A DNA stretch of 64,000 bases from Zobellella endophytica (GCF_003012775.1 NZ_PXYG01000002.1:248001-312000); one strand, 5' to 3'; positions 51,205-60,659 are shown, counted from the stretch's first letter. Numbers and translations are program-made. Notes: generated from the letters alone by a model not told the origin.

Positions 51205-51858
51205 ATGAACAAGAATCTGCTGCTTTCTTCCGTTTCGCTGCTGCTCGCCGCCACTCCCGCCCTGGCCGATGACTGGGGCATCACCGCCGGTGCCGACTAC
51301 TGGAACACCGACACCCACGGCCGGGTGCACGGCCAGGGCGCCAGCCAACCGGGACACTATGATGACAATCACCGACTGACCGGCCACCTCCGGCTGGAGC
51401 ACAGCATTCCCCTGCTGCCCAATGTCGCCCTCGAGGTGGCCGATCTGGGCAGCTCCGGCCGTTTCTTCGACAACGACCTGGACACCGTGGACACCACCTT
51501 TTACTACCAGGTGTTCGACAACGGCCTGTTCGGCATCGATCTCGGCGCCAACCTGCGCCATTACGATGGCGATATCAACGGCCGCGGCTACGACGGCACC
51601 AAGCTGATGGCCTATGCGGCCGCCGATGCGCAGGTGGTAGGCTCCGGCCTGAGCTTCTTCGGCGATGTCCGCGCCGCCGACTGGGACGATGACAGCAGCT
51701 ACGACTATCGCCTGGGCGCCCGTTATGCCCTGTCCGGCCTGCCGGTCAATCTGCGCGCCGGCTGGCGCGAGTCGGTGCTGGATCTGCATCGGCTGGACGG
51801 TGTGCGCGTCGATCAAACCATAGACGGTTTCTTTGCCGGCGCCGAAGTCCAGTTCTGA
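51205..51858 (+). CDS. TIGR04219-type outer-membrane beta-barrel protein
   Basis: The 217-residue protein has a signal peptide (LSSVSLLLAATPALA). The mature part alternates polar and aromatic residues and ends with the barrel C-terminal Phe (FFAGAEVQF). Features match the TIGR04219/YfaZ-like small barrels: DWGITAGADYWNTD, GLFGIDLGANLRHYDGDI, LRAGWRESVLDLHRLDGV. Role unknown. It is divergent from the hisP-type operon and has a terminator right behind it. Confidence 0.82.
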   Translation: MNKNLLLSSVSLLLAATPALADDWGITAGADYWNTDTHGRVHGQGASQPGHYDDNHRLTGHLRLEHSIPLLPNVALEVADLGSSGRFFDNDLDTVDTTFYYQVFDNGLFGIDLGANLRHYDGDINGRGYDGTKLMAYAAADAQVVGSGLSFFGDVRAADWDDDSSYDYRLGARYALSGLPVNLRAGWRESVLDLHRLDGVRVDQTIDGFFAGAEVQF

Positions 51859-51868
51859 TCCCGCTCTG

Positions 51869-51893
51869 CCCCGGCCGGTGGCCGGGGTCTTTC
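51869..51893 (+). terminator. Terminator after OMP gene
   Basis: Stem CCCCGGCC / GGCCGGGG, 3-base loop, then TCTTTCCT. It lies 11 bases behind the stop. Confidence 0.8.
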
Positions 51894-52022
51894 CTGCCAA
51901 CTTTCCCCCCGGTTAAATCCGATTGTTCGGCCTTGTTTTCCGGAAAGGCTCACGTATCCTGTTTGTTACCCAATAAAGCGGTACAAAATAAAGCCGTATC
52001 AATAAACTGGAAAATAATCAAC

Positions 52023-52931
52023 ATGTACTCCGGCCTGCTTATCGTCCTGCTGCCCCTGGCACTGGGTTACGGCATTCCCTGCCGCTCCCGGTCCATCATT
52101 CACTTCATCAATGTGGCCGTGGCCCGCATGGTCTATCTGATCCTGTTCCTGATGGGCATCAGCCTCGCCTTTGTCGACGACCTGAGCGTCCACCTGGGCA
52201 CCATTTTTACCGTCTGCCTGGTGTTTCTCGCCTGCATCACCGTCGCCAACCTGGCCGGCCTGTGGCTGCTGGACGTCAAGCGCGGCCGGCTCGAGGGGGA
52301 ACGGGGCGCTCCGGCCCTCAGCAAGTGGGCGCTGTTGCTGGATTCCGCCAAACTGTGCCTGGTGATCCTCGCGGGGGTGTTGCTCGGCCAGCTGCTCGAT
52401 CCCGAGTGGTTCGCGGTGGAACGCTTAAGCGAATGGGCACTGATGCTGCTGTTGCTGCTGATCGGCATTCAGTTGCGCAACTCCGGCATGAGGCTGCGCC
52501 AGATTTTGCTCAACCGCTGGGGCCTGGCGGTGGCCCTGGTGGTGATGGTCAGCTCCTGGGGCGGGGGCCTGGCCGGCGCCTGGCTGCTGGGCATGCCGGC
52601 CAGCCAGGGGCTGGCGTTCGCCTCCGGCTATGGCTGGTATTCTCTCTCCGGGATCCTGATCAGCGATCAGCTGGGGCCGGTGCTCGGCAGCGCCGCCTTC
52701 CTCAACGACCTGGCCCGGGAGCTGGTGGCCATCCTGATCATCCCGGCGCTGATGCGCCGTCATCCCTCCTGCGCCATCGGCTACGGCGGCGCCACCGCCA
52801 TGGATTTCACCCTGCCGGTGCTGCAGCGTTCCGGTGGCGTCACCGTGGTGCCGGTGGCCATCGTGTCCGGTTTTATCCTGAGCCTGGCGGGACCGGTGTT
52901 CATCCTCGGTTTCCTGTCGCTCACCGGCTGA
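52023..52931 (+). CDS. lysO: Lysine exporter LysO
   Basis: LysO (YbjE, DUF340) exports lysine and the toxic analogue thialysine. The 302-residue protein has about eight membrane segments, starts MYSGLLIVLLPLALGYGIP and contains YGWYSLSGILISDQLGPVLGSAAFLNDLARE with the acidic residues needed for transport, then GGATAMDFTLPVLQRSGG. E. coli LysO is 299 residues and ArgR-regulated; no clear ARG box is seen before this gene. The ATG at 52023 avoids a long non-family leader. Confidence 0.9.
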   Translation: MYSGLLIVLLPLALGYGIPCRSRSIIHFINVAVARMVYLILFLMGISLAFVDDLSVHLGTIFTVCLVFLACITVANLAGLWLLDVKRGRLEGERGAPALSKWALLLDSAKLCLVILAGVLLGQLLDPEWFAVERLSEWALMLLLLLIGIQLRNSGMRLRQILLNRWGLAVALVVMVSSWGGGLAGAWLLGMPASQGLAFASGYGWYSLSGILISDQLGPVLGSAAFLNDLARELVAILIIPALMRRHPSCAIGYGGATAMDFTLPVLQRSGGVTVVPVAIVSGFILSLAGPVFILGFLSLTG

Positions 52932-53011
52932 ATCGCAAACTGTAATAAAATGACATTTCTTCTGGCCGGCTCCGTTCCGGGGCCGGCCAGCGCCATCGGC
53001 GTCCGCCATTA

Positions 53012-53027
53012 AGTGACCCTGATCACG
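53012..53027. promoter_or_regulatory. CRP-like site 1
   Basis: AGTGA-CCCTGA-TCACG, 8 of 10 half-site bases match TGTGA-N6-TCACA. Confidence 0.6.
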
Positions 53028-53063
53028 ACGCTTTCCGCCTGTCGCGGCACCACGTTCAAAATA

Positions 53064-53079
53064 CGCGATCCAAGTCACA
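53064..53079. promoter_or_regulatory. CRP-like site 2
   Basis: CGCGA-TCCAAG-TCACA, right half perfect, left half 3 of 5. Confidence 0.5.
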
Positions 53080-53108
53080 CAAAAAACAAGAGCTCACCTA
53101 GATGGAAA

Positions 53109-53124
53109 TGTGATTTAAATCACA
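53109..53124. promoter_or_regulatory. CRP site 3
   Basis: TGTGA-TTTAAA-TCACA, perfect match to the CRP consensus core and fully palindromic. Confidence 0.88.
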
Positions 53125-53181
53125 AAAAATCCTATTTTTTAAATAAGAAAATCGAAAAGTAGCAAAATTACCGTGCAACGT

Positions 53182-53197
53182 CGTGACAAAGATCACT
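53182..53197. promoter_or_regulatory. CRP-like site 4
   Basis: CGTGA-CAAAGA-TCACT, 8 of 10. Confidence 0.65.
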
Positions 53198-53225
53198 TAA
53201 AAATTCCCGTCCCCCATCGAAAAAA

Positions 53226-53241
53226 TCGATCTGCATCACAG
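53226..53241. promoter_or_regulatory. CRP-like site 5 (degenerate)
   Basis: ATCGA-TCTGCA-TCACA, right half perfect, left half 2 of 5. About 120 bases before the mtlA ATG. Confidence 0.4.
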
Positions 53242-53360
53242 TAACCGTCACTGCCGCTACGCCCCGCCCCGGAGGTGTTAGATTTCTTACGAGCTCAAAT
53301 AGCGGGCGGTCATGCCGCCTACCGACAATGGAACTGACATCGCACCAGGCGGGGTTGTTT

Positions 53361-55283
53361 ATGTTATCCCAGAACAGCAAAATCAAGATTCAGAACTTCG
53401 GACGCTTCCTGTCCAACATGGTGATGCCCAATATCGGCGCCTTTATCGCCTGGGGCTTTATCACCGCCCTCTTCATTCCCACCGGCTGGTTGCCCAACGA
53501 AACCCTGGCTACCATGGTCGGCCCCATGATCACCTACCTGCTGCCGCTGCTGATCGGCTACACCGGCGGCAAGCTGGTGGGCGGCGACCGGGGCGCAGTG
53601 GTGGGCGCCATCACCACCATGGGGGTCATCGTCGGTACCGACATCCCCATGTTCATGGGCGCCATGATCGTCGGCCCCGCCGGCGGCTGGGCCATCAAGC
53701 ACTTCGACAAGGCCATCGAGGGCAAGGTCAAGAGCGGCTTCGAGATGCTGGTCAACAACTTCTCCGCCGGCATCATCGGCATGCTCTGCGCCATCGTCGC
53801 CTACCTGCTGATCGGCCCCTTCGTCAAGCTGATGTCCGCGGCCCTGGCCGCCGGTGTCGGCTTCCTGGTGGACGCCGGTCTGCTGCCGCTGACCTCCATC
53901 TTCGTGGAAGTGGCCAAGATCCTGTTCCTCAACAACGCCATCAACCACGGCATCTTCACCCCGCTCGGCATCCAGCAGGCCAGCGAATTCGGCCAGTCCA
54001 TCTTCTTCCTGATCGAAGCCAACCCGGGTCCGGGCATGGGCGTGCTGCTGGCCTACATGTTCTTCGGCCGCGGCAACGCCAAGCAGTCCGCCGCCGGAGC
54101 CTCCATCATCCACTTCTTCGGCGGCATCCACGAAATCTACTTCCCCTACGTGCTGATGAACCCGCGCCTGATCCTGGCGGTCATCGCCGGCGGCATGACC
54201 GGGGTGTTCACCCTGACCCTGTTCAACGCCGGCCTGCAGGCTCCGGCCTCTCCCGGCTCCATCTTCGCGGTGATGCTGATGACCCCCCGCGGCGCCCACG
54301 TCGGGGTGATCCTGGCGGTGCTGGCCTCGATGACGGTGTCCTTCGTGGTCGCCTCCCTGCTGCTGAAAACACAGCGCCAGGCCGACACCGGCGGCGACGA
54401 ACTGGAAGCCGCCGCCGCCAAGGTTCAGGCGATGAAGGCCGAAAGCAAGGGTCAGTCCGGCGGCACCATCACCAAGGATCCGGCCGCGGTACGCAAGATC
54501 ATCGTGGCCTGCGACGCGGGCATGGGTTCCAGCGCCATGGCGGCGAGCATGCTGGCCAAGAAAGTAACGGCGGCGGGGCTCGGCATCTCGGTCAGCAACC
54601 TGGCCATCAACAACCTGGACGACAGCGTCGATATCGTGCTCACCCACAAGGATCTGACCGACCGGGCCCGTCGCCACGCGCCCCAGGCCGAGCATATCTC
54701 GCTCACCAACTTCCTCGACGGCTCCCTCTACGACAGTCTGGTCGCCCGGCTGAGCAAGGGTCGCGCCCAGGCTGCCGAACCGGCCCCGGCCACTGCTCCG
54801 GTTGCCGATCCGGTTGCCGCCGCCGAGGCCGGCGCGGATGACAAGGCCCCCTTCCGGCTGCAGGCGGACAACATCCACCTGGGGCTGAGCGCCACCAGCA
54901 AGGAAGACGCCATCCGCTTCGCCGGTGAACAACTGGTGAAAGGCGGCTACGTGGAGCCTTCTTATGTCGACGCCATGCTGGCCCGGGAGCAACTGACCTC
55001 CACCTACCTGGGCGAGTCCATCGCCGTGCCCCACGGCACCAGCGACGCCAAGGACGCGGTGAAAAAGACCGGGGTCATCGTCTGCCAGTACCCGCAGGGA
55101 GTGAAGTTCGGCGATGACGAGGACGACATCGCCAGGCTGGTGATCGCCATCGCCGCCCGCAACAACGAGCATCTCGACGTGATCGCCGCCATCACCGGCG
55201 CCCTCGACGACGACACCGTTATCGCCAGGCTGACCAGCACCCAGAGCGTGGAAGAAGTATTGAAAGTGCTTAATCCGGCCTGA
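53361..55283 (+). CDS. mtlA: PTS mannitol transporter EIICBA, MtlA
   Basis: MtlA takes up mannitol and releases mannitol-1-phosphate inside. The 640-residue protein has three parts: EIIC membrane domain (1-350; IKIQNFGRFLSNMVMPNIGAFIAWG, the substrate region GIHEIYFPYVLM), EIIB (about 380-480; phosphocysteine in IVACDAGMGSSAM) and EIIA (about 500-640; phosphohistidine in IAVPHGTSDA). Proline/alanine linkers join the B and A domains. The ATG at 53361 follows a GGCGGGG ribosome site; an earlier frame is less likely. First gene of mtlADR with CRP sites upstream. Confidence 0.96.
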   Translation: MLSQNSKIKIQNFGRFLSNMVMPNIGAFIAWGFITALFIPTGWLPNETLATMVGPMITYLLPLLIGYTGGKLVGGDRGAVVGAITTMGVIVGTDIPMFMGAMIVGPAGGWAIKHFDKAIEGKVKSGFEMLVNNFSAGIIGMLCAIVAYLLIGPFVKLMSAALAAGVGFLVDAGLLPLTSIFVEVAKILFLNNAINHGIFTPLGIQQASEFGQSIFFLIEANPGPGMGVLLAYMFFGRGNAKQSAAGASIIHFFGGIHEIYFPYVLMNPRLILAVIAGGMTGVFTLTLFNAGLQAPASPGSIFAVMLMTPRGAHVGVILAVLASMTVSFVVASLLLKTQRQADTGGDELEAAAAKVQAMKAESKGQSGGTITKDPAAVRKIIVACDAGMGSSAMAASMLAKKVTAAGLGISVSNLAINNLDDSVDIVLTHKDLTDRARRHAPQAEHISLTNFLDGSLYDSLVARLSKGRAQAAEPAPATAPVADPVAAAEAGADDKAPFRLQADNIHLGLSATSKEDAIRFAGEQLVKGGYVEPSYVDAMLAREQLTSTYLGESIAVPHGTSDAKDAVKKTGVIVCQYPQGVKFGDDEDDIARLVIAIAARNNEHLDVIAAITGALDDDTVIARLTSTQSVEEVLKVLNPA

Positions 55284-55305
55284 GCCTGGACCCGTTTATG
55301 ATTAT

Positions 55306-55325
55306 CGGGGCCGGATAACGGCCCC
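55306..55325 (+). other. Hairpin between mtlA and mtlD
   Basis: Stem GGGGCC / GGCCCC with a 7-base loop, 23 bases after the mtlA stop. No T-run, so more likely to affect mRNA stability or the ratio of transporter to enzyme than to end transcription. Confidence 0.5.
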
Positions 55326-55345
55326 CTGTTACACAAGGTGACCCC

Positions 55346-56497
55346 ATGACAACCGCCATTCATTTCGGCGCCGGCAATATCGGCCGCGGCTTTATCGGCA
55401 AACTACTGGCCGACGCCGGCATCCACGTGACCTTCGCCGACGTCAACCCGCAACTGGTAGAGGCCCTGAGCAGCCGCCACAGCTACCCGGTGCACATCGT
55501 CGGCCAGGAAGTGTGCACCGACACCGTCACCGGCGTCGACGCCGTCGACTCCCGCCGCCCCGAGTTGCTGGAGCTGATTGCCGGCACCGATCTCATCACC
55601 ACCGCCGTGGGCCCGACCGTGCTCACCCTGATCGCCAGCACCCTGGCCCAGGGCCTGCAACGGCGCTTCGAACAGGGCAACCGCTCCCCGCTCAACATCA
55701 TCGCCTGCGAAAACCAGGTGCGCGGCACCAGCTTCCTCAAGGAAGAAGTGCTCAAGCATCTGGACCCGCGTTACCTGCCCGAGCTCGAGCAGCAGGTCGG
55801 CTTCGTCGACTCGGCGGTGGACCGCATCGTGCCGCCGTCCACCGACGCCTCGGACCCGCTGGCGGTCACCGTCGAGACCTTCAGCGAATGGATAGTGGAC
55901 CAGACCCAGTTCCGGGGCGACATTCCCGCCATCCCCGGCATGGAGCCCACCGACAACCTGATGGCCTTTGTCGAACGCAAGCTGTTCACCCTCAACACCG
56001 GCCACATCATCACCGCCTACCTGGGCGCCCTGGCGGGCTACCACACCATCGGCGAGGCCATCCAGGACCCGGCGATCCGGGGGCAGGTCAGGGCCGCCAT
56101 GGGGGAAAGCGGCGCCGTGCTGATCCGCCGCTACGGCTTCGACGAAGCGCAGCACCAGGCCTATATCGAGAAGATCCTCGGCCGCTTCGCCAACCCCCAC
56201 CTGGTGGACGAGATCGACCGGGTCGGCCGCCAGCCCATCCGCAAACTGGGCCCCGGCGACCGGCTGATCAAGCCCCTGCTCGGCACCCTGGAATATGGCA
56301 TCGACAACGCAAATCTGTTAAAAGGCATTGCAGCCGCCTTCTGCTACCGCAACGAGGACGATCCCCAGGCAGTGGAATTGCAGCAGCGGCTGGCGACGGA
56401 GGGGCTGAAGGCCACCCTGGCCCACTACACCGGGCTGGATGCCGACAGCGATGTTGCCGAGAAAATAGCAGCCCGGTACCGGCAGCTCCGGCACTGA
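55346..56497 (+). CDS. mtlD: Mannitol-1-phosphate 5-dehydrogenase
   Basis: MtlD oxidises mannitol-1-phosphate to fructose-6-phosphate with NAD. The 383-residue protein starts with the Rossmann motif [17 protein letters not shown]. It has the catalytic-region segments [26 protein letters not shown], the [18 protein letters not shown] block and [19 protein letters not shown]. Length matches E. coli MtlD (382). It lies 62 bases behind mtlA and before mtlR, the usual order. Confidence 0.96.
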   Translation: MTTAIHFGAGNIGRGFIGKLLADAGIHVTFADVNPQLVEALSSRHSYPVHIVGQEVCTDTVTGVDAVDSRRPELLELIAGTDLITTAVGPTVLTLIASTLAQGLQRRFEQGNRSPLNIIACENQVRGTSFLKEEVLKHLDPRYLPELEQQVGFVDSAVDRIVPPSTDASDPLAVTVETFSEWIVDQTQFRGDIPAIPGMEPTDNLMAFVERKLFTLNTGHIITAYLGALAGYHTIGEAIQDPAIRGQVRAAMGESGAVLIRRYGFDEAQHQAYIEKILGRFANPHLVDEIDRVGRQPIRKLGPGDRLIKPLLGTLEYGIDNANLLKGIAAAFCYRNEDDPQAVELQQRLATEGLKATLAHYTGLDADSDVAEKIAARYRQLRH

Positions 56498-56504
56498 AGA
56501 CACC

Positions 56505-57068
56505 ATGACGCAGTATGAGCCAGGACCCATGATCAGCCACGAGCAAGAAGCCGAGATATTTGAACGCCTCAACCGGGCGCCGTCCGCCCGGGGCTTTGTC
56601 ATCGCCATGGTGGAGGTGTTCGACGACATGCTCGATCAACTGATCCAGAAGGTGTTTCGCAAGGACGACTACGCGGTCAAGTTCGCGGTCGAACCCCTGC
56701 TCGGCACCATGGGGCCGCTGGCGGATCTGACGGTCCGGCTCAAACTGATCTACGGCCTCGGCATCATTTCCCAGCAGCTGTACCAGGACATCGACCGGCT
56801 GCTCCGGCTGCGCGACTTCCTCAACAGCCAGGGCCAGGAATACCGGCTCACCGACCCGGAAATCGCCGAGCCGCTCAAGGCCCTGCACATGGTGGCCGCC
56901 ATGGAGGTGCAGCCCTTCTCCGTGCCGGTCGCCGCCACCGACCTGGAGCCGGCGTTGCTACAGATGCAACAATTGCGCCAGGAGCAGGTGATCCGCTCCG
57001 CGCTGGCGCTGGCGGTGGCCGGCGCCTGCAGCGAAATGATGCGCAACAACCCGCTTTTTGCCGGCTGA
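56505..57068 (+). CDS. mtlR: Mannitol operon repressor MtlR
   Basis: MtlR is the mannitol repressor of the enterobacterial type. The 187-residue protein has the family core (EIFERLNRAPSARGFVIAMVEVFDDMLDQLIQKVFRKDDYAVKFAVEPLLGTMGPLADLTVRLKLIYGLG, given here only as landmark text in short blocks). There is no helix-turn-helix that I can point to; the E. coli protein is thought to act without a classical one. It follows mtlD by 7 bases. Confidence 0.92.
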   Translation: MTQYEPGPMISHEQEAEIFERLNRAPSARGFVIAMVEVFDDMLDQLIQKVFRKDDYAVKFAVEPLLGTMGPLADLTVRLKLIYGLGIISQQLYQDIDRLLRLRDFLNSQGQEYRLTDPEIAEPLKALHMVAAMEVQPFSVPVAATDLEPALLQMQQLRQEQVIRSALALAVAGACSEMMRNNPLFAG

Positions 57069-57177
57069 CGGCGCCAAAAATCCCCCGCCGATCCCCTATT
57101 GCCCCTTGCACCTTTGCGCTCAATCAGTATTGTGAATAAGGTTTTCGGTTATTCACTTCCAAAGTAAAGGACACTTG

Positions 57178-58284
57178 ATGATGAAAAAAGTAGGTCTGGT
57201 CGGCTGGCGTGGCATGGTCGGCTCCGTTCTGATGAGCCGCATGGTGGAAGAAGGCGATTTCGCCCGTATCGACCCGGTGTTTTTCACCACTTCCCAGGCC
57301 GGCCAGCCTGCCCCCGACTTCGGTAAAGACGCCGGCACCCTGCAGGATGCCTTCGATATCGACGCCCTCAAGGCCCTCGACGTGGTGCTCACCTGCCAGG
57401 GCGGCGACTACACCAAGGAAGTCTATCCCAAGCTGCGTGCCGCCGGCTGGAACGGCTACTGGATCGACGCCGCCTCCGCCCTGCGCATGGACGACAGCGC
57501 GCTGATCGTGCTGGATCCGGTGAACGGCAAGCAAATTCGCCAGGCGCTGGAAAGCGGCGTCAAGACCTTCGTCGGCGGCAACTGTACCGTCAGCCTGATG
57601 CTGATGGCGCTGGGCGGCCTGTTCGAGCAGAATCTGGTGGAGTGGGTCTCCGTGTCCACCTACCAGGCCGCGTCCGGCGGCGGTGCCCGCCATATGCGCG
57701 AGCTGGTAACCCAGATGGGGATGCTGCGTGACGAAGTGGCCGCCGAGCTGGCCGATCCGGGCTCCGCCATCCTGGAGCTGGAGCGCAAGGTCACCGAGAA
57801 GACCCGCAGCGGCGACCTGCCGGTGGACAACTTCGGCGTGCCCCTGGCCGGCAGCCTGATCCCCTGGATCGACGTGCAGCTCGAAAACGGCCAGAGCCGG
57901 GAAGAGTGGAAGGGCCAGGCCGAGACCAACAAGATACTGCAAACCCAGGCCGCCATTCCGGTGGACGGCCTGTGCGTGCGTATCGGCGCCCTGCGCTGCC
58001 ACAGCCAGGCCTTCACCATCAAGCTGAAGAAAGACATCGCCATCCCCGAGATCGAGCAGCTGCTGGCCAGCCACAACGACTGGGTCAAGGTGATCCCCAA
58101 CGACCGCCAGCTGTCGATGGAAGAACTGACCCCGGCCGCCGTGACCGGCACCCTCACCGTGCCGGTGGGCCGCCTGCGCAAGCTGAACATGGGCCCTGAG
58201 TACCTGTCCGCCTTTACCGTCGGCGACCAGCTGCTGTGGGGCGCCGCCGAGCCCCTGCGCCGCATGCTGCACCTGCTGCCCTAA
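57178..58284 (+). CDS. asd: Aspartate-semialdehyde dehydrogenase
   Basis: Asd makes aspartate semialdehyde from aspartyl phosphate, feeding lysine, diaminopimelate, threonine and methionine. The 368-residue protein has [21 protein letters not shown] for NADP, the catalytic Cys in [13 protein letters not shown] near residue 135 and the catalytic His in [13 protein letters not shown] near residue 273. Three start-like codons are in a row; the ATG at 57178 stands 6 bases after AAAGGA. A clear terminator follows. Single-gene unit. Confidence 0.96.
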   Translation: MMKKVGLVGWRGMVGSVLMSRMVEEGDFARIDPVFFTTSQAGQPAPDFGKDAGTLQDAFDIDALKALDVVLTCQGGDYTKEVYPKLRAAGWNGYWIDAASALRMDDSALIVLDPVNGKQIRQALESGVKTFVGGNCTVSLMLMALGGLFEQNLVEWVSVSTYQAASGGGARHMRELVTQMGMLRDEVAAELADPGSAILELERKVTEKTRSGDLPVDNFGVPLAGSLIPWIDVQLENGQSREEWKGQAETNKILQTQAAIPVDGLCVRIGALRCHSQAFTIKLKKDIAIPEIEQLLASHNDWVKVIPNDRQLSMEELTPAAVTGTLTVPVGRLRKLNMGPEYLSAFTVGDQLLWGAAEPLRRMLHLLP

Positions 58285-58308
58285 GCGTTCTCCCGGTTAT
58301 GTGTGAAC

Positions 58309-58336
58309 AACGCCCGCCCCTCGGCGGGCGTTTTCT
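58309..58336 (+). terminator. Terminator after asd
   Basis: Stem AACGCCCGCC / GGCGGGCGTT, loop CCTC, then TTCTTT, 25 bases behind the asd stop. Confidence 0.9.
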
Positions 58337-58376
58337 TTGTGCTCTCGGCTGGCCGCAACGCCGATCCCAAAAATCC

Positions 58377-58466
58377 GTCATGCTCGCAAAGGCGGGCATC
58401 CAGGAGCAACCAGCACAGGCCTTGCTCCTGGCCGGGTTTGATGGACTCCCGCCTTCGGGAGTGACA
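58377..58466. repeat. REP-like element between asd and ycaO
   Basis: Begins GTCATGCTCGCAAAGGCGG and ends TGGACTCCCGCCTTCGGGAGTGAC, the same ends and hairpin as the element at 24564-24646. The rest of the 319-base asd-ycaO gap, apart from the asd terminator, holds no gene. Confidence 0.7.
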
Positions 58467-58603
58467 AGGGATAAATTCGCGGGAGCGACCAGAGGTCATT
58501 CGCGTGGGCCGACGCCGCTACGATTTCCTCCTTCCCACTTGTTCAAATTATCGCCTCGGGTTAGGATCGGCCCCCTTTTTTGCCGATCACGCCCGAGGAC
58601 ACC

Positions 58604-60361
58604 ATGAAAACCTTTATCCCCAGCAAAGACGCCGCCCTGGAAGACTCCATCGACTACTTCCAGCGCCAGCTCCGGTCCCTGGGGTTCGACATCGAAGAGG
58701 CCTCCTGGCTGAACCCGGTGCCCAACGTCTGGTCGGTACATATCCGTGACAGGGACTGCCCGCTGTGCTTCACCAACGGCAAGGGCGCCAGCCAGAAGGC
58801 GGCCCTGGCCTCGGCCCTGGGTGAATACTTCGAGCGGCTGGCCACCAACTACTTCTTCGCCGACTTCTACCTGGGCCGGGACATCGCCGGGGGCGACTTC
58901 GTGCACTACCCCAACGAGAAGTGGTTCCCGCTGCCCCAGGACAATACCCTGCCCGCCGGCCTGCTCGACGACTTTACCCGCGGCTTTTACGATCCCGACG
59001 GTGAGCTGACCGCCGAGCAACTGGTCGATCTGCAATCGGGCAACGAGGAGCGCGGCATCTGCGCCCTGCCCTTCGAGCGCCAGGGCGACAATGAAACCGT
59101 CTACATCCCGATGAACATCGTCGGCAACCTCTACGTCTCCAACGGCATGAGCGCCGGCAACACCAAGACCGAAGCCCGCACCCAGGGGCTGTCGGAAGTG
59201 TTCGAGCGCCATATCAAGAACCGCATCATCAGTGAGCGCATCAGCCTGCCGAGCATCCCCGCCGAGGTGATGGCCCGCTACCCGCACATCCAGGCGTCCA
59301 TCGCGGCGCTGGAAGCGGAAGGCTTCCCCATCCACGCCTTCGACGCCTCGCTGGGCGGCCGCTACCCGGTGATCTGCGTGGTGCTGTTCAACCCGGCCAA
59401 CAGCACCTGCTTCGCCTCCTTCGGCGCCCATCCGCGTTTTGAAGTGGCGCTGGAGCGCACCGTCACCGAGCTGCTGCAGGGCCGCAGTCTGAAGGATCTG
59501 GACGTGTTCGTGCCGCCTTCCTTCGACGACGACGAAGTGGCCGACCACCACAATCTGGAAACCCACTTCATCGACTCTTCCGGCCTGATCAGCTGGGATC
59601 TGTTCAAGGACCAGGCCGATTACGCCTTTGCCGACTGGGACTTCAGCGGCACGTCCGAACAGGAATTCAACCACCTGATGGCGGTATTCAACGAGCTGGA
59701 GCAGCCGGTGTACATCGCCGACTACGAGCACCTGGGCGTGTACGCCTGCCGTATCCTGGTGCCCGGCATGTCCGACATTTACCCGGTGGAAGACCTGGAG
59801 CTGGCCAACAACAACATGGGGGCCCACTTGCGCGCCACCCTGCTGAGCCTGCCCACCAGCGACGCCGACGGCGAGCAGCTGATGGGCCTGTACGAGCTGC
59901 TGGAAGAGGAAGGACTGGACGACTTTACCCGGGTGCGGGAACTGATCGGCATCGCCCCCAACAAGGGCACCGCCTGGCACACCCTGCGGGTGGGCGAACT
60001 CAAGTGCATGCTGGCCCTGGCCGCCGGCGAGCTGGAAACCGCCCTGGACTACGCCGACTGGACCCTGAGCTTCAACGCCTCGGTGTTTACCGAAGAACGC
60101 CACCGCTACTACCGCTGCCTCAAGGCCTCGCTGGAGCTGCACCTGGACGAACACCGCGAGCCGGCGCAATACCGGGCCGCCTTCGACAGCATGTTCGGCG
60201 CCGGCACCGTGGCCCAGGCCTGGCAACAGGTAGCGGGCGAAGCCCGTTTCCACGGCCTGACCGCCGCCGACGAAAGCCTGGCGGACTTCGCCGCCCACCA
60301 GGCGCTGCTGGCCACCTACGAAAAACTGCAGAAGGCCAAGCGCGCCGCCAGCTGGAAGTAA
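58604..60361 (+). CDS. ycaO: YcaO, ATP-dependent protein involved in ribosomal S12 methylthiolation
   Basis: The 585-residue protein matches E. coli YcaO (586). In E. coli it potentiates RimO-dependent beta-methylthiolation of ribosomal S12. The YcaO domain at about 40-370 has the ATP/Mg-binding glutamates in ASALGEYFERLATNYF, GLSEVFERHIKNR and ERTVTELLQGR. The C-terminal third is TPR-like, helical (ALAAGELETALDYADWTLSFNASVF). No rimO, peptide precursor or azole dehydrogenase gene lies near, so a RiPP role is unlikely. The ATG at 58604 begins MKTFIPSKDAA. Confidence 0.92.
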   Translation: MKTFIPSKDAALEDSIDYFQRQLRSLGFDIEEASWLNPVPNVWSVHIRDRDCPLCFTNGKGASQKAALASALGEYFERLATNYFFADFYLGRDIAGGDFVHYPNEKWFPLPQDNTLPAGLLDDFTRGFYDPDGELTAEQLVDLQSGNEERGICALPFERQGDNETVYIPMNIVGNLYVSNGMSAGNTKTEARTQGLSEVFERHIKNRIISERISLPSIPAEVMARYPHIQASIAALEAEGFPIHAFDASLGGRYPVICVVLFNPANSTCFASFGAHPRFEVALERTVTELLQGRSLKDLDVFVPPSFDDDEVADHHNLETHFIDSSGLISWDLFKDQADYAFADWDFSGTSEQEFNHLMAVFNELEQPVYIADYEHLGVYACRILVPGMSDIYPVEDLELANNNMGAHLRATLLSLPTSDADGEQLMGLYELLEEEGLDDFTRVRELIGIAPNKGTAWHTLRVGELKCMLALAAGELETALDYADWTLSFNASVFTEERHRYYRCLKASLELHLDEHREPAQYRAAFDSMFGAGTVAQAWQQVAGEARFHGLTAADESLADFAAHQALLATYEKLQKAKRAASWK

Positions 60362-60365
60362 AAAC

Positions 60366-60659
60366 CGGGGACTGGGGATTCGGGACTGGGTAGCCCGGCT
60401 TCACCGGGCAAACCGCCGGAGCTTGACGTCTGAATCGTGCCTTCGGAGCGCGGGCAGCCTGCCCGCATCTTGGCGCGAAGCGGCAACCTTAAACCCTCGC
60501 TTCAATCAGGCAATGCTGGCGCCTTCGGCGCCATTGCAGGCGAGCCGCCTGCGCTCCGATACACAAAAGTCCCGGGCCTTGGCCCGGGACTTTTGCTTTT
60601 ACACCGCTGGGAAACCGGAACTGTCTGATCCCCAGTCCTCAGTCCCCGTTCCCCAATCC
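60366..60659. repeat. Gap between ycaO and DsbA-like gene: repeats and inverted arms
   Basis: The gap begins with GGGGACTGGGGATTCGGG at 60366 and ends with CCCCAGTCCTCAGTCCCC near 60633-60650, giving inverted flanks. Between lie an imperfect pair of long arms (CGGAGCGCGGGC near 60440, GCCTGCGCTCCG near 60550) and the hairpin TGGCGCC-TTC-GGCGCCA near 60510-60530. No gene is seen. Confidence 0.65.
60565..60600. terminator. Bidirectional terminator between ycaO and DsbA-like gene
   Basis: Perfect 14-base stem AAAAGTCCCGGGCC / GGCCCGGGACTTTT with a TT loop, T-runs on both strands. It can end both convergent transcripts. Confidence 0.92.

Larger units (their letters stand above)
52932..53360 (+). 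promoter_or_regulatory. mtlA upstream control region
   Basis: A 429-base, non-coding, partly AT-rich stretch with several CRP-like sites, described singly. The mtlA leader begins near its end. No other gene is seen. Confidence 0.75.

Noticed and set aside
53364-55172. 602-codon open frame opposite mtlA
   Set aside because: Antisense to well conserved MtlA; His/Gln/Gly-rich text typical of GC-rich shadows.
58496-60298. 600-codon open frame opposite ycaO
   Set aside because: Antisense to YcaO, no recognisable domain.
58604-60361. YcaO as part of a peptide natural product cluster
   Set aside because: Length and C-terminal TPR-like part match the ribosome-linked E. coli type, and no precursor or dehydrogenase gene lies near.
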